A DNA stretch of 64,000 nucleotides from Pseudomonas sp. SCA2728.1_7 (GCF_018138145.1 NZ_CP073104.1:3782001-3846000), one strand, 5' to 3'. Shown: positions 37,587 through 45,719, counted from the stretch's first letter. Numbers and translations: made by a program. Notes: generated from the letters alone by a model not told the origin.

Positions 37587-38012
37587 CTACGCAGCCTCAA
37601 CCGAAAGCAAAATCCGACGCCCAAGCTGCTGCAAAGCACGCTCGACATTCTCGATCTTGGAGTGATGCAGGAAATCGACTAACCGATCTACCTGAGGCCG
37701 TTGTACACCCAAGCGTCGTGCCAGTTCAGCTTTGCTGACCCCAGACTCCAGAAGCGTATTCCACAACGCAACCTTTGCCGCAGTCAGTGCAGGCAGCCGC
37801 AACACCGCGTCACTTTCCTGCTCCCCCGCATCACCCGTCGGAATCAATCGACGATCATCGACGTATATCGACAGGGCGGTCTCGATGGCATCGATAGCAC
37901 TGTCGAGCGCCTGTTCAAGGGTGTCGCCAACGGCGTGCATCTCTGGAATTTCTGCGCAGGACAACCAGACACTGTCCGGCTCTTCGTGAACTTCCAACGC
38001 ATATTCGAACAT
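37587..38012 (-). CDS. hicB: HicB family antitoxin
   Basis: A 141-residue antitoxin with the N-terminal RNase-H-like HicB fold (MFEYALEVHEEPDSVWLSCAEIPEMHAVGDTLEQA type) and a C-terminal helix-turn-helix (SKAELARRLGVQRPQVDRLVDF). The HTH should bind the operator upstream of hicA and block the toxin's activity. ATG at 38012 is the family start. It is 31 bp downstream of hicA. Confidence 0.95.
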   Translation of the reverse strand: MFEYALEVHEEPDSVWLSCAEIPEMHAVGDTLEQALDSAIDAIETALSIYVDDRRLIPTGDAGEQESDAVLRLPALTAAKVALWNTLLESGVSKAELARRLGVQRPQVDRLVDFLHHSKIENVERALQQLGRRILLSVEAA

Positions 38013-38043
38013 CACGATTCCTCTCATGGGGTACAGCTGGGCC

Positions 38044-38226
38044 TCAATCCTTGAGGCCCAGCTGTTTGATTATCGATTTTCTCAACCCTTCGCCCATTTC
38101 CTTGGCTCCGTGGTCGGGAAACACAGTTGATTTGCCGTTCAAGGAAACCTTGAAGTGGCTACCCTTGCCGTTTTGGAACTCTACGCCTTGGGCTTTCAAC
38201 CATCGCCGAAACTCGCTGTACTTCAT
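38044..38226 (-). CDS. hicA: HicA family mRNA interferase toxin
   Basis: A 60-residue double-stranded-RNA-binding-fold toxin that cuts mRNA. MKYSEFRRWLKAQGVEF and the active-site His24 in KGSHFKV match E. coli HicA closely, and it ends in KSIIKQLGL. The ATG two codons upstream (38232) is possible. The toxin gene precedes the antitoxin gene, as is usual for hicAB. Confidence 0.94.
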   Translation of the reverse strand: MKYSEFRRWLKAQGVEFQNGKGSHFKVSLNGKSTVFPDHGAKEMGEGLRKSIIKQLGLKD

Positions 38227-38257
38227 GTGCATCACTCGCCGTTTCGGTAAAGCGAAT

Positions 38258-38297
38258 GTGCAACATATTTGCTGCACATGCAACATAAGTGTTGCAC
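38258..38297. promoter_or_regulatory. Probable HicB operator
   Basis: Inverted repeats GTGCAACA (38258-38265) and TGTTGCAC (38290-38297) bracket further TGCAACA/TGCTGCA half-sites just upstream of hicA. The position and symmetry fit autoregulation by the HTH of HicB. Confidence 0.65.
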
Positions 38298-38663
38298 TGC
38301 AAAGAAACACCAGCAGCCACCACCTGGCCACGATTGCGCATCCGTCCTCCCCAAGCTACCGTCAAACCCGTCGCTGCCAATTCAGCGACCGGGCCTGAGA
38401 ACCCGCGTAAGATGCAGGCGCACCAGCGCCCCAAACCACGAGTGTCCGCATTCACGTGCAATGGCGGCTGTGCGTGGGAGACCTTCGGGTCTGCCGGGTT
38501 CCTGTATCTCCGGTTTCTCAGCCTGCGCATAGCTGCCACCTTTTCGCCTGAGAACGAAATGGCAGCTCTCATTTGATACAGGGAGTTAACAAATGAAAGG
38601 CATTGATCCGTCAGCACACCGGTCACTTCAAGTCCGTCCATCTCGAACGGCAGGTGAACCGAA
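38298..38663. other. Leader region before DUF3077 gene, with repeat copy B
   Basis: No supported gene. It contains repeat copy B (38367-38421), a GGGAGACC/TTCGGGTCT-type hairpin near 38477, and an arm pair AGCTGCCA / TGGCAGCT (38529-38569). The layout suggests a structured leader or small RNA. Confidence 0.5.
38367..38421 (+). repeat. DUF3077-leader-type repeat, copy B
   Basis: Second copy of the CCCGTCGCTGCCAATTCAG element, with GCGTAAGATGCAGGCGC at its right part. It lies about 240 bp upstream of the DUF3077 start on the same strand. Confidence 0.8.
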
Positions 38664-38945
38664 ATGACCCATTCTCAAGATCTGAAAACCCTCGGCCTCA
38701 CCCACTTTTCCTTCCACTCCAATCAAGCGATGTTCCGCACCAACCGTGGTGTACCGGTAATCGCCGCCCTTTCCCACGCCTCGCACTTGCTTCACATTTC
38801 ACGACTGCTCACCGCGGACACGTCAGTCTCGCGCGATCCTGATCTTCACGCTTATGCCTCGCAGTATTTGCAGGAGTTAAGCAAGGCGTTGATCGATGAT
38901 GTCGTGAAAGTGATGGATGCGCCGCCGGACAAGCCGTTGATGTAA
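38664..38945 (+). CDS. DUF3077 family small protein
   Basis: A 93-residue protein matching DUF3077, a family of many paralogues in Pseudomonas (LFxVxxGVPVxxAL pattern: MFRTNRGVPVIAALSHASHLL). Function unknown. AGGTGAACCGAA precedes the ATG. A terminator follows 12 bp after the stop. Confidence 0.88.
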   Translation: MTHSQDLKTLGLTHFSFHSNQAMFRTNRGVPVIAALSHASHLLHISRLLTADTSVSRDPDLHAYASQYLQELSKALIDDVVKVMDAPPDKPLM

Positions 38946-38956
38946 TCAGCCACGTG

Positions 38957-38983
38957 AAGCCCTCGCCGATACGAGGGCTTTTT
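38957..38983. terminator. Bidirectional terminator, DUF3077 / RES toxin
   Basis: A 9-bp stem (AAGCCCTCG / CGAGGGCTT) with a T-run separates two convergent genes. Confidence 0.88.
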
Positions 38984-38988
38984 GCGTT

Positions 38989-39669
38989 TCAGACCTGACT
39001 GATCTCAAACACAAACGAAATCTTCTGCTGACTCGCACTCCACACATACCGCAAATGCTTGCCCTGCTTCGGAATCGATACCGCTGGAGGTCGAAATGCG
39101 GCGACGCATTCATGGCCCGGCAGGCGAACGCTGTTGTAGAGCAGTCCCCACGACTCGGTTTCGCGCAGTTGCCGGGCGAATAGCTGAGACGGTCCGTAAG
39201 CCTCAGGATCCGGATTGTGCAACTCGGGGAGATCGTGGCGGATATCGTGTAACGGTTTAACCACGCGATTGACGTAAGTGCGCATGGTCAACTCAAGATC
39301 CGCTTCCTGAGTCGCCACAAGAAATCGTTCCTGGTGATAACAGGTCTCGGCGATGGCAGCAGCCTGACTGCTCGCGGCGTAGTAAACGCCGAAGGTGCCG
39401 TCGCAGAAACGACTGCGTTTGCCGATATGAGTAAATGCAGCCATCACCGGAGTCGATCCGGGGCCGGAAAGTCGATCTTCGGGACGCACTCGGGCGAGAA
39501 CCCCGGCCTGTTCGATCAGGCGATCGTTGGTCAGCGCTTCAATCGCGTAGGCAACTTCCAGGTCTTCGGGATCGAGCACGTCTTCGAACAACGCAATCGG
39601 CGGGAAGCTGCTGTTGACGATCCGGTAGGCTCGCGGCCACGGCACATCAACCAAATCGGGCGCCTTCAA
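38989..39669 (-). CDS. RES-domain toxin (NAD+ phosphorylase type)
   Basis: A 226-residue protein with the RES fold: RAYRIVNSSFPP at the start, then RFCDGTFGVYYAASSQAAAIAET and YNSVRLPGHECVAAFRP. RES toxins (MbcT and relatives) destroy NAD+ using phosphate. The start is a TTG overlapping the antitoxin stop (TTGA), which suggests coupling and low toxin output. Confidence 0.92.
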   Translation of the reverse strand: MKAPDLVDVPWPRAYRIVNSSFPPIALFEDVLDPEDLEVAYAIEALTNDRLIEQAGVLARVRPEDRLSGPGSTPVMAAFTHIGKRSRFCDGTFGVYYAASSQAAAIAETCYHQERFLVATQEADLELTMRTYVNRVVKPLHDIRHDLPELHNPDPEAYGPSQLFARQLRETESWGLLYNSVRLPGHECVAAFRPPAVSIPKQGKHLRYVWSASQQKISFVFEISQV

Positions 39670-40073
39670 CCGCGCACCCCATCAAGGTAGCGGCGTACAT
39701 CGGCGATATCGACCACGCGTCCGGCCAGCATGTAATCCAGCGCCGTTTGCCCATTGAACGGCGCCGCCGTGTTAGGGCTGCTGACCCATGTGTAAGCGCG
39801 CTCGCGGCTGTTGCTGAAGATGATACTCAGCGCCTTGTGAATACCCATCAGGTAGGAGATGCGCTCAAGGGTGTCGTTAGGCAGACGTATGTTCGGCAGA
39901 TGTTTGTATTTATAGAAAGTTGTGTTGCCGACGCCGCCGAGTAATGTGCGTTGCTGCTCGGCGCTACAGCCCCAGCGCTCCATAAGGTTGAAGAAGAACT
40001 TCAGCGCGACGCGGCCCGCTTCGGGGGCATCAAGTTGTTCACGTGGGATGAGGGCTGGGGATGAGGTAGTCAT
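39666..40073 (-). CDS. Xre/MbcA/ParS-type antitoxin
   Basis: A 135-residue antitoxin with an N-terminal HTH-like region (SAEQQRTLLGGVGNTTFYKYK) and the C-terminal DUF2384 cap (RISYLMGIHKALSIIFSN ... NGQTALDYMLAG). It neutralises and autoregulates the RES toxin. ATG at 40073 has CAGGAG nine bases upstream. Confidence 0.92.
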   Translation of the reverse strand: MTTSSPALIPREQLDAPEAGRVALKFFFNLMERWGCSAEQQRTLLGGVGNTTFYKYKHLPNIRLPNDTLERISYLMGIHKALSIIFSNSRERAYTWVSSPNTAAPFNGQTALDYMLAGRVVDIADVRRYLDGVRG

Positions 40074-40171
40074 TGCGCCTCTCCTGATTTGATTTGCTTT
40101 CATACTAGTACAGATATGAACCAATTTATAAATCTGATTCGCAAGCGTAGAGACAATAATCCAAACCCAGA

Positions 40172-40348
40172 TTGACAGCTTAACTCGCGATGCCGAGAAT
40201 CGGCCCAAGAGCGCGAAACCGACTGCTATCAGGTGGCGATAGTCGGCGTTAGGAACCCCACTGATGACCTGAGGATCAGTGTCCGGGTGAGACCTCTCTC
40301 CCTATTTGGGGAGTAAAAAAAGACCGACAGCGATGTCGGTTTTTTATT
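40172..40348 (+). ncRNA. Candidate structured small RNA
   Basis: A TTGACA (40172-40177) with a weak -10 (GAGAAT) lies 17 bases later. A run of potential hairpins follows: CCGACT with an ATC bulge (40219-40246), CACTGAT/ATCAGTG (40257-40279), and CTCCC/GGGAG. The transcript would end at the T-rich hairpin at 40323-40348. No coding frame fits. Alternatively the hairpin only ends the gene on the other strand. Confidence 0.35.
40316..40348. terminator. Bidirectional terminator
   Basis: A 7-bp stem ACCGACA / TGTCGGT with a GCGA loop, an A-run on the left and a T-run on the right. Confidence 0.85.
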
Positions 40349-40355
40349 GCCTCAA

Positions 40356-40568
40356 TTATTTGAGCATTCCGTCGACCGACTCAAACCGCTGCAGAATATT
40401 CAGTGCTTCCAACATCGTTTGAGCTGTCTTATCCGTAGGGATTCGTGCAACGGAAGGCCGCTCTCGAATCTCAATAACCTGGTGCTGCCGGGTGCCATTT
40501 GGGCAGTCCAGATCAACCGCTTCTTGTGATGCACTCAATTCGCCCACCTCATTCAGATCCGCAGCCAT
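40356..40568 (-). CDS. Small hypothetical protein
   Basis: A 70-residue acidic-to-neutral protein of no recognised family. ATG at 40568 is preceded by GGGAAGG, though at a wide gap; a GTG at 40589 is an alternative. It ends right before a terminator. Confidence 0.45.
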   Translation of the reverse strand: MAADLNEVGELSASQEAVDLDCPNGTRQHQVIEIRERPSVARIPTDKTAQTMLEALNILQRFESVDGMLK

Positions 40569-40931
40569 ATAGGCTTGATGCCTTCCCACTGCTACTTCAT
40601 CTGCTTTGACGAGTCGCCGCTATCAGCTCGGTCGCAAGTTAGCCTAAGACGCATCCACGTTTTTCGCAGGCCAAAACCACTAACGTTGTCAGCCTTTTCC
40701 CCGTGAAAAATCGCCCCCTCGCACCAAAACCACGCACTTTTTTTGACCCCCATCACCCCCACGTCACCAAAAACCCCGATTCTGTGTCAGCCTCCAGCCA
40801 TCGGCGAGGACATCAATTCGCTACTAAACCCGCGACAACTATGCTCAGGTGCAGGAATATAGCCAGCATATGGCGCCTGACCGGCAGTCTCGTAAACAAC
40901 AATACCCAGCCCACTTCAGAGGGCATTACCC
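40569..40931. other. 363-bp intergenic region before the LysR gene
   Basis: No supported gene. Rich in C/T tracts near 40735-40780. The right end should contain the LysR promoter and operator. Confidence 0.5.
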
Positions 40932-41858
40932 ATGGATAGCAGAACCTTACGCAACCTCATGCGCATCGTGCAGACCGGCTCGTTGTCGGCCGCAGCCGAG
41001 CATTCGTGCCTGACTGTGCAGGCGTTGGCCGCGCAGTTGAACAAGGTCGAAGAGCAGTTCGGTTTCCGCTTGTTTCGACGTTCCAACAAAGGTCTGACGC
41101 TGACGCCGCAAGGCACCGAGCTGACGCCGTATATGGACAAAGTGCTGATTGCCACGCGACAGATGGAAGAGAAAGTCGAGGCATTGAAAGTGCCGGGGCA
41201 GCGCACGTTGAAGGTTGCGTTGAACAACACCCTGTCGCCTGATTTCAATCGGCGAATGATCGGACGCCTGATCGAGGTGTTTCCCGATTATCAGATGGAA
41301 TTCAGCTACGCCGAGTCGATGGAAAATCTCAGCAAGCTGAAGAATGAAGACTTCGACCTGGCGGTGCTGATCGGTCCGCAGCGGCCGGGGCTGCCGAGCA
41401 TTGTCTTGCCGGAGGTGCAGGTACAAGTCGTCGGTGCGCATTGCGGGCAGGAGAACGATCCGCTGACGTTGCTGGGCAACAAGTTTCAGGTTCGTCCTGC
41501 GGAAGATTGTCCGTATTCCCACAGCTTTTTGCGTTTTCTCGACGCCGGGCTGGGCAATCACGAGAACGGCCAGCGCATGGTCTATTCGTGCAGCGAGACC
41601 CTGACGCTGTCGCTGATCACGCAGATGGACGCGGTCGGCATGGTTTCGCGGGAGGCCGCGCAGAAGAACGGCCTGACGATTTTCCCCGGTTTCGAGGATT
41701 TCCTCGAAGTGCGCCTGGCGGTGAACAATCCGGAGTTGTCGAACCAGGCGCTCAGCGACGTTGTTGACCTGCCGTTACATGAACGAGCCGAGCGCAATGT
41801 ACGCAGCCGTCCCAACCGCCACACTGAGAAAGAGGTTTTTGCTGAAATACGCACATAA
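40932..41858 (+). CDS. LysR-family transcriptional regulator
   Basis: A 308-residue regulator. The N-terminal winged HTH is seen in LRNLMRIVQTGSLSAAAEHSCLTVQALAAQLNKVEEQFGFRLF-type sequence; a LysR substrate domain follows. It faces the azlD-azlC-GNAT-oxygenase operon and its 3' end overlaps azlD by 84 bp, so control of that operon is plausible. Confidence 0.88.
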   Translation: MDSRTLRNLMRIVQTGSLSAAAEHSCLTVQALAAQLNKVEEQFGFRLFRRSNKGLTLTPQGTELTPYMDKVLIATRQMEEKVEALKVPGQRTLKVALNNTLSPDFNRRMIGRLIEVFPDYQMEFSYAESMENLSKLKNEDFDLAVLIGPQRPGLPSIVLPEVQVQVVGAHCGQENDPLTLLGNKFQVRPAEDCPYSHSFLRFLDAGLGNHENGQRMVYSCSETLTLSLITQMDAVGMVSREAAQKNGLTIFPGFEDFLEVRLAVNNPELSNQALSDVVDLPLHERAERNVRSRPNRHTEKEVFAEIRT

Positions 41859-42092
41859 CAACGTCGGAATCGCGGCATAAAATTCCGGGCGATCGAGCTG
41901 TATGTGCTGATCCTTGATCAACAAGGGTGTCAGGCTGATCGCAGCGACGATCGCCACCGGCAGGTACTCCAGCGCCCGCGCAACGAACGGCGGCCAGTGC
42001 TCAGTGTTGACTTGCAGTGGCAGCGCGCGTGGCAGGAAAGTCACCGCCATCATCAGCGCGACCACCAGAATCAGGAACGTTTGGTCAGGCAT
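41775..42092 (-). CDS. azlD: AzlD-type branched-chain amino acid exporter subunit
   Basis: A 105-residue membrane protein with about four helices (LVVALMMAVTFLPRALPL, LEYLPVAIVAAISLTPLL). It is the small partner of AzlC in the LIV-E exporter. Its last 84 bp overlap the convergent LysR gene. Its start overlaps azlC's stop region by 22 bp. Confidence 0.9.
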   Translation of the reverse strand: MPDQTFLILVVALMMAVTFLPRALPLQVNTEHWPPFVARALEYLPVAIVAAISLTPLLIKDQHIQLDRPEFYAAIPTLLCAYFSKNLFLSVAVGTAAYIALGSFM

Positions 42093-42787
42093 ACACCCAC
42101 TCCGCAGCCCACAAACGTGGCGATAAACACATTGAACGGCGAACTGCCGACCAGACTCAGTGCGCCCATGCAGACCACGGCAGCGGCGGCGGCGATGAGT
42201 TTGTTGCGCGTATTGCACAGCGACACCAGCACGTAGAGCATCATCGCCGTCAGGGCGTAGTCGAGCTGATATTTGATCAGGTGCGCCGCGTACTGCGCGC
42301 AAACCGCGCCGAGCAAACCGCCGAGCACCCACGAGGTGTGGCAGAACAGATTGAAGCCGATCAGATAACGCACGTTGACCGGTGCGCCAGTGCCGAGTTT
42401 AACGCTGTGGAAAGCGAAGGATTCATCCGTCAGGCCACCGGCGTAAGCCCAGCGCTCCATCCGGCTCAAACCGAGTGCGCGCAGGGCCTTGGCCATATAA
42501 ACCGACATCAACATATGCCGCGCGTTGATCAGGAACGTGGTCAGAACAATGGTGGTCAGCGAGGCGCCGCTGGAGATCAGCGCCAGCGCGGCGAATTGCG
42601 AAGCGCCGGCATACACGAACAGACACATCGCCACCGGCAGCCACATCGGCAGCCCGGCGTTGACGGCCATCAGCCCGAACACGAATGACACCGTGAAGTA
42701 ACCGGCGACGACCGGGCTGGCTTCGGCAAATGTGCGCGATGGCTGATGGGCAGCCATCAGCGGCGCACTGCCGGACGTTTCATTCAT
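42071..42787 (-). CDS. azlC: AzlC-type branched-chain amino acid exporter subunit
   Basis: A 238-residue protein with about six helices. The family motif NARHMLMSVYMA and the start PVVAGYFTVSFVFGLMAVNAGLP are typical of AzlC. With AzlD it exports branched-chain amino acids or analogues. Confidence 0.92.
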   Translation of the reverse strand: MNETSGSAPLMAAHQPSRTFAEASPVVAGYFTVSFVFGLMAVNAGLPMWLPVAMCLFVYAGASQFAALALISSGASLTTIVLTTFLINARHMLMSVYMAKALRALGLSRMERWAYAGGLTDESFAFHSVKLGTGAPVNVRYLIGFNLFCHTSWVLGGLLGAVCAQYAAHLIKYQLDYALTAMMLYVLVSLCNTRNKLIAAAAAVVCMGALSLVGSSPFNVFIATFVGCGVGVCLTKRS

Positions 42788-43251
42788 AGATCCCTCTCAA
42801 ATGTCCGTTCGCCGTGGGGCTCGCAAAAACCCTGGGCAGTCCAAAAACGCTTGCCCGCGAGGTTAGCATCGTCGACGAACAGAAACATCCGTAACACACC
42901 GACACGTTTCATGTCCGACGACGCCGCTTCAACCAGTCGTTGACCGACGCCTTGGCTGCGATAGCGCGGGCTGACGGCCAAGTGGTTGATGGTGCCGCGA
43001 CTGCCGAGCATGCCACCAAGCACCGCACCGACGATTTCGCCAGCGACGTCGAAGGCGAGATAGGCCGTGGTGGTTTTCTGGATCAGCACGCCGCGCAGGC
43101 ACTTGGCGTCCTGCCATTCGCAGAAGGACACTTCGTCGAACTGGCGGAAGAAGCGCTCCATGCGCTGCGCATCCTTGGCCGTGGCGCGTCGCAGCACCAC
43201 CGGCGTCGAGCACTCGACGCCGTCGATTGGGGTGATCTGATTAGCGAACAA
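42784..43251 (-). CDS. GNAT family N-acetyltransferase
   Basis: A protein of about 155 residues with the GNAT core: INHLAVSPRYRSQGVGQRLVEAA (motif A with the RxxGxG loop) and RFWTAQGF. The start is uncertain: TTG at 43251 gives little overlap with the upstream gene, while ATG at 43314 would overlap it by 74 bp. It may acetylate the hydroxylated amino acid, but this is inference from operon position. Confidence 0.8.
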   Translation of the reverse strand: MFANQITPIDGVECSTPVVLRRATAKDAQRMERFFRQFDEVSFCEWQDAKCLRGVLIQKTTTAYLAFDVAGEIVGAVLGGMLGSRGTINHLAVSPRYRSQGVGQRLVEAASSDMKRVGVLRMFLFVDDANLAGKRFWTAQGFCEPHGERTFERDL

Positions 43252-43987
43252 TGTCGAAAGCGGTCCCGGGCCGCGAGAAGGAAATCGCCAGAATCTGCCG
43301 ATACGCCATGGCATGCGTGTGGGTGTTACGCGCCGGGGTCACGTAGTGGCGCATGTCGCGGTCGAGGAAGTAAGTGGTGTCGAGAATTTCCTGGTAGGTG
43401 GTCGACGCCAGTTGATGCTCGTGGATGTCGTACAAGCGACTCTCCGCACCCTCGACGTTATTGCGGCCCCAGAAGTGCACACCGCTGAACGGATAACCGT
43501 CGCAGTGAATCCCTTCAGGGGTGATTTCCAGCTGTTTGCCGGGTTTGATCTCGATGCGGATCTGATGAATCTGGCACTGCCAGATTTCATCGTGCAGCTC
43601 TTCCGGCAGCACGCTTTTGTACACTTCGAAATCGGTGTCGATCAGGCTGCGCATCACCGGTGAAGTAATCACTTCATCGGAGAAGTCCTGGAAGTGCCGT
43701 ACCAGGCCGCCAACATAAGCGTTGTTCTCTTTCGACTGCACGTAGGCGCGATGTTCGAGCTGCTTCAGCTCGCGAGTCTTGGGGTTGTACTCGAAGTCGC
43801 TGTAACGACGGTAACGCATGCCGGCTTCGGCCTGACCGTAGTAGCTGTCAGGCTCCATGTTTTCCCAACTTTTGGTCAGTCTGACGAAGTCGGCAAAATG
43901 ACCGTAGAGATTGAAGTCACCACCCTGGACGTTGACATATTTGTCGCGCCGTAGCGATTCGCCCACTTCTCTGTTCAAAACGATCAT
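43241..43987 (-). CDS. Free L-amino acid 2OG-Fe(II) dioxygenase (IDO-like, PF10014)
   Basis: A 248-residue enzyme with the PF10014-type motif set: GIHCDGYPF (Fe ligands His161, Asp163), DRDMRHYVTP (His214) and Arg230 in MAYRQIL. This matches the L-isoleucine dioxygenase family, which hydroxylates free aliphatic amino acids. ATG at 43987 follows GGAG. It is the first gene of a unit with a GNAT enzyme and the AzlC/AzlD exporter. Confidence 0.88.
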   Translation of the reverse strand: MIVLNREVGESLRRDKYVNVQGGDFNLYGHFADFVRLTKSWENMEPDSYYGQAEAGMRYRRYSDFEYNPKTRELKQLEHRAYVQSKENNAYVGGLVRHFQDFSDEVITSPVMRSLIDTDFEVYKSVLPEELHDEIWQCQIHQIRIEIKPGKQLEITPEGIHCDGYPFSGVHFWGRNNVEGAESRLYDIHEHQLASTTYQEILDTTYFLDRDMRHYVTPARNTHTHAMAYRQILAISFSRPGTAFDIVR

Positions 43988-44162
43988 TACCAAATTCTCC
44001 GCTGCGTTGAGCGGCCTAATCTATTAGGTGGAGAATTTGCGTCCATGAGAAAGAATTTCAGGCATTTAAAGCCCTGTTTGAAACGGAGTTTGCAGCGCCT
44101 CAAAAACAACTTTTACATGACAAAAACACGGGTTTTTTCCGGTTTTCATCGAAAAACCGTCG

Positions 44163-44192
44163 AAAAAAAACCCCGAACCAGTCGGGGTTTTT
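44163..44192. terminator. Terminator of the oprD gene
   Basis: An 8-bp stem (AACCCCGA / TCGGGGTT) with an eight-A run at its left end (read as U-run on the minus strand), 28 bp after the porin stop. Confidence 0.9.
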
Positions 44193-44219
44193 CTCATGTT
44201 TCTTACACTTGATCAGGCA

Positions 44220-45524
44220 TCAGAAGATGTTGATCGGGTAGTCCACGAATACACGCAGTTCGTTACCGCTGACGTTGTACTCGCTGGATTTCTGCGAAAC
44301 ACGCAGGATCGAGCTGCGCAATTTCACGCTCAGGTCTTTGGCCGGGCCAGATTGCACGACGTATTTGAACTGGTTGAAGATCTCGCGCTCGGTGCCGCCT
44401 TCGCTGGTGGAAGTGGTGATGTTGTCGCCACGCACGTAAGCGAAGTTGTAGCTCAGACCCGGTACGCCGAAAGCGCCGAAGTCGAGGCCGTAGCCCAACT
44501 GCCAGCTGCGTTCGTCTTCAGCGTTGAAGTCGGACCAGTAGGAGTTGGCCAGGTAGATGGTGTTACCACCGTCGCCAACGCGATGTTGATCTTTCTGGTA
44601 ACCACCGTAGGCGTAGCCGAGGTTGCTGTCGCCGGTGGAACGCTGGTGGGCCACGGTGAACGAGTGTGGGCCAGTGGCGAACGTTGCAGCCAGGCTCCAG
44701 ATCTTGTTGTCGCGACCGGTCACGATGCTTTCGCCGGGAATGGTGTTTTCGCGAACGTACGAGCTGTCGAGCTTGGTGCGGTAACCGTTGAAGTCCAGGG
44801 TCAGCGACTGATCCTTGTTGAACGGCAGCACGTAGTTGGCGTTCACGTATTGTTTCTTCAATACGTCTTCGACGTCGGAAGCGTACAACGCACCTTTGAA
44901 GTTCTCGGTGAACTGGTAGCTACCGCCCAACACGTTGATCGACTTCAGACCACCGCTGTCACGGCCTTCATCGCTCTTGCGCGATTCAGCGGTGAAACGA
45001 CCGGCGTTCAGTTCCAGGCCTTTGATCTCTTTGGAAGTGATCAGGGTACCGGTGTAGCTTTCCGGCAGCAGGCGGGAGTTGTCGTAGTTCAGCACCGGCA
45101 GGGCCGGCATCTGGTCGCCGTAGGTCAACACGGTGTTGGAGAAGCGGAACTTAACTGCGGCACCGCCCTTCGCTATGTCATGGTTCGCGCGACCGTCATT
45201 TTCCTGCTTGAAGAAATCGATACCACCGGCGCCGCTGCGGCCCTTGCCGCCATCCAGACGCAGCGCGTACAGACCGAAAGCGTCGACACCGACACCCACG
45301 GTGCCTTGGGTGAAGCCGGACGAGAACGTACCGATGGCCGCTTGGCCCCACTCGGCTTTGTCTTTGTTGCCGTCTTTGTAATCACGATTGATGTAGGCAT
45401 TGCGCAGCAGCACTTTGAGGCTGCTGTCCTCAACAAAACCCTTGGACTCGGCCTGGTCGTTAGCCATGGCCTGAGTGGCACTCAACATCCCCAGTGCGAT
45501 CAGACTGATTCGCTTGTTCAACAT
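44220..45524 (-). CDS. OprD family outer membrane porin
   Basis: A 434-residue porin with a signal peptide (MLNKRISLIALGMLSATQAMA) and an OprD N-terminal pattern (FVEDSSLKVLLRNAYINRDYKD). Alternating beta strands follow and the protein ends in PINIF with C-terminal Phe. OprD porins take up amino acids or small carboxylates. AAGGAAAACAAA precedes the ATG. Substrate unknown. Confidence 0.93.
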   Translation of the reverse strand: MLNKRISLIALGMLSATQAMANDQAESKGFVEDSSLKVLLRNAYINRDYKDGNKDKAEWGQAAIGTFSSGFTQGTVGVGVDAFGLYALRLDGGKGRSGAGGIDFFKQENDGRANHDIAKGGAAVKFRFSNTVLTYGDQMPALPVLNYDNSRLLPESYTGTLITSKEIKGLELNAGRFTAESRKSDEGRDSGGLKSINVLGGSYQFTENFKGALYASDVEDVLKKQYVNANYVLPFNKDQSLTLDFNGYRTKLDSSYVRENTIPGESIVTGRDNKIWSLAATFATGPHSFTVAHQRSTGDSNLGYAYGGYQKDQHRVGDGGNTIYLANSYWSDFNAEDERSWQLGYGLDFGAFGVPGLSYNFAYVRGDNITTSTSEGGTEREIFNQFKYVVQSGPAKDLSVKLRSSILRVSQKSSEYNVSGNELRVFVDYPINIF

Positions 45525-45605
45525 TTTGTTTTCCTTATTACGGGTTGAAACGCGCTGTGTCGAACGGCGGAAACGGCGCTTTTGCACTCTTTTATTCACC
45601 CCGAA

Positions 45606-45643
45606 ACAAAAAGGCCCGCCCACGATAACGTGATGGCGGGCCT
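45606..45643 (-). terminator. Strong terminator upstream of oprD
   Basis: Stem AGGCCCGCC / GGCGGGCCT extended by CACG / CGTG around an ATAA loop, then a U-run on the minus strand (AAAAACAAAG region). It lies about 80 nt before the porin ATG. Confidence 0.88.
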
Positions 45644-45689
45644 GCTCCTTGTTTTGAGTCATGGCGGTTGGCCACAGGCGTTGGGCCGA

Positions 45690-45719
45690 ATCGTAGCCGC
45701 GCCCTCAACAATGTGTCAA
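45690..45719 (-). promoter_or_regulatory. Sigma-70-like promoter reading toward oprD
   Basis: Minus-strand TTGACA (complement of 45714-45719) and TACGAT (complement of 45690-45695) are spaced 18 bases apart. The transcript would reach the terminator at 45606 after about 75 nt. Confidence 0.6.
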
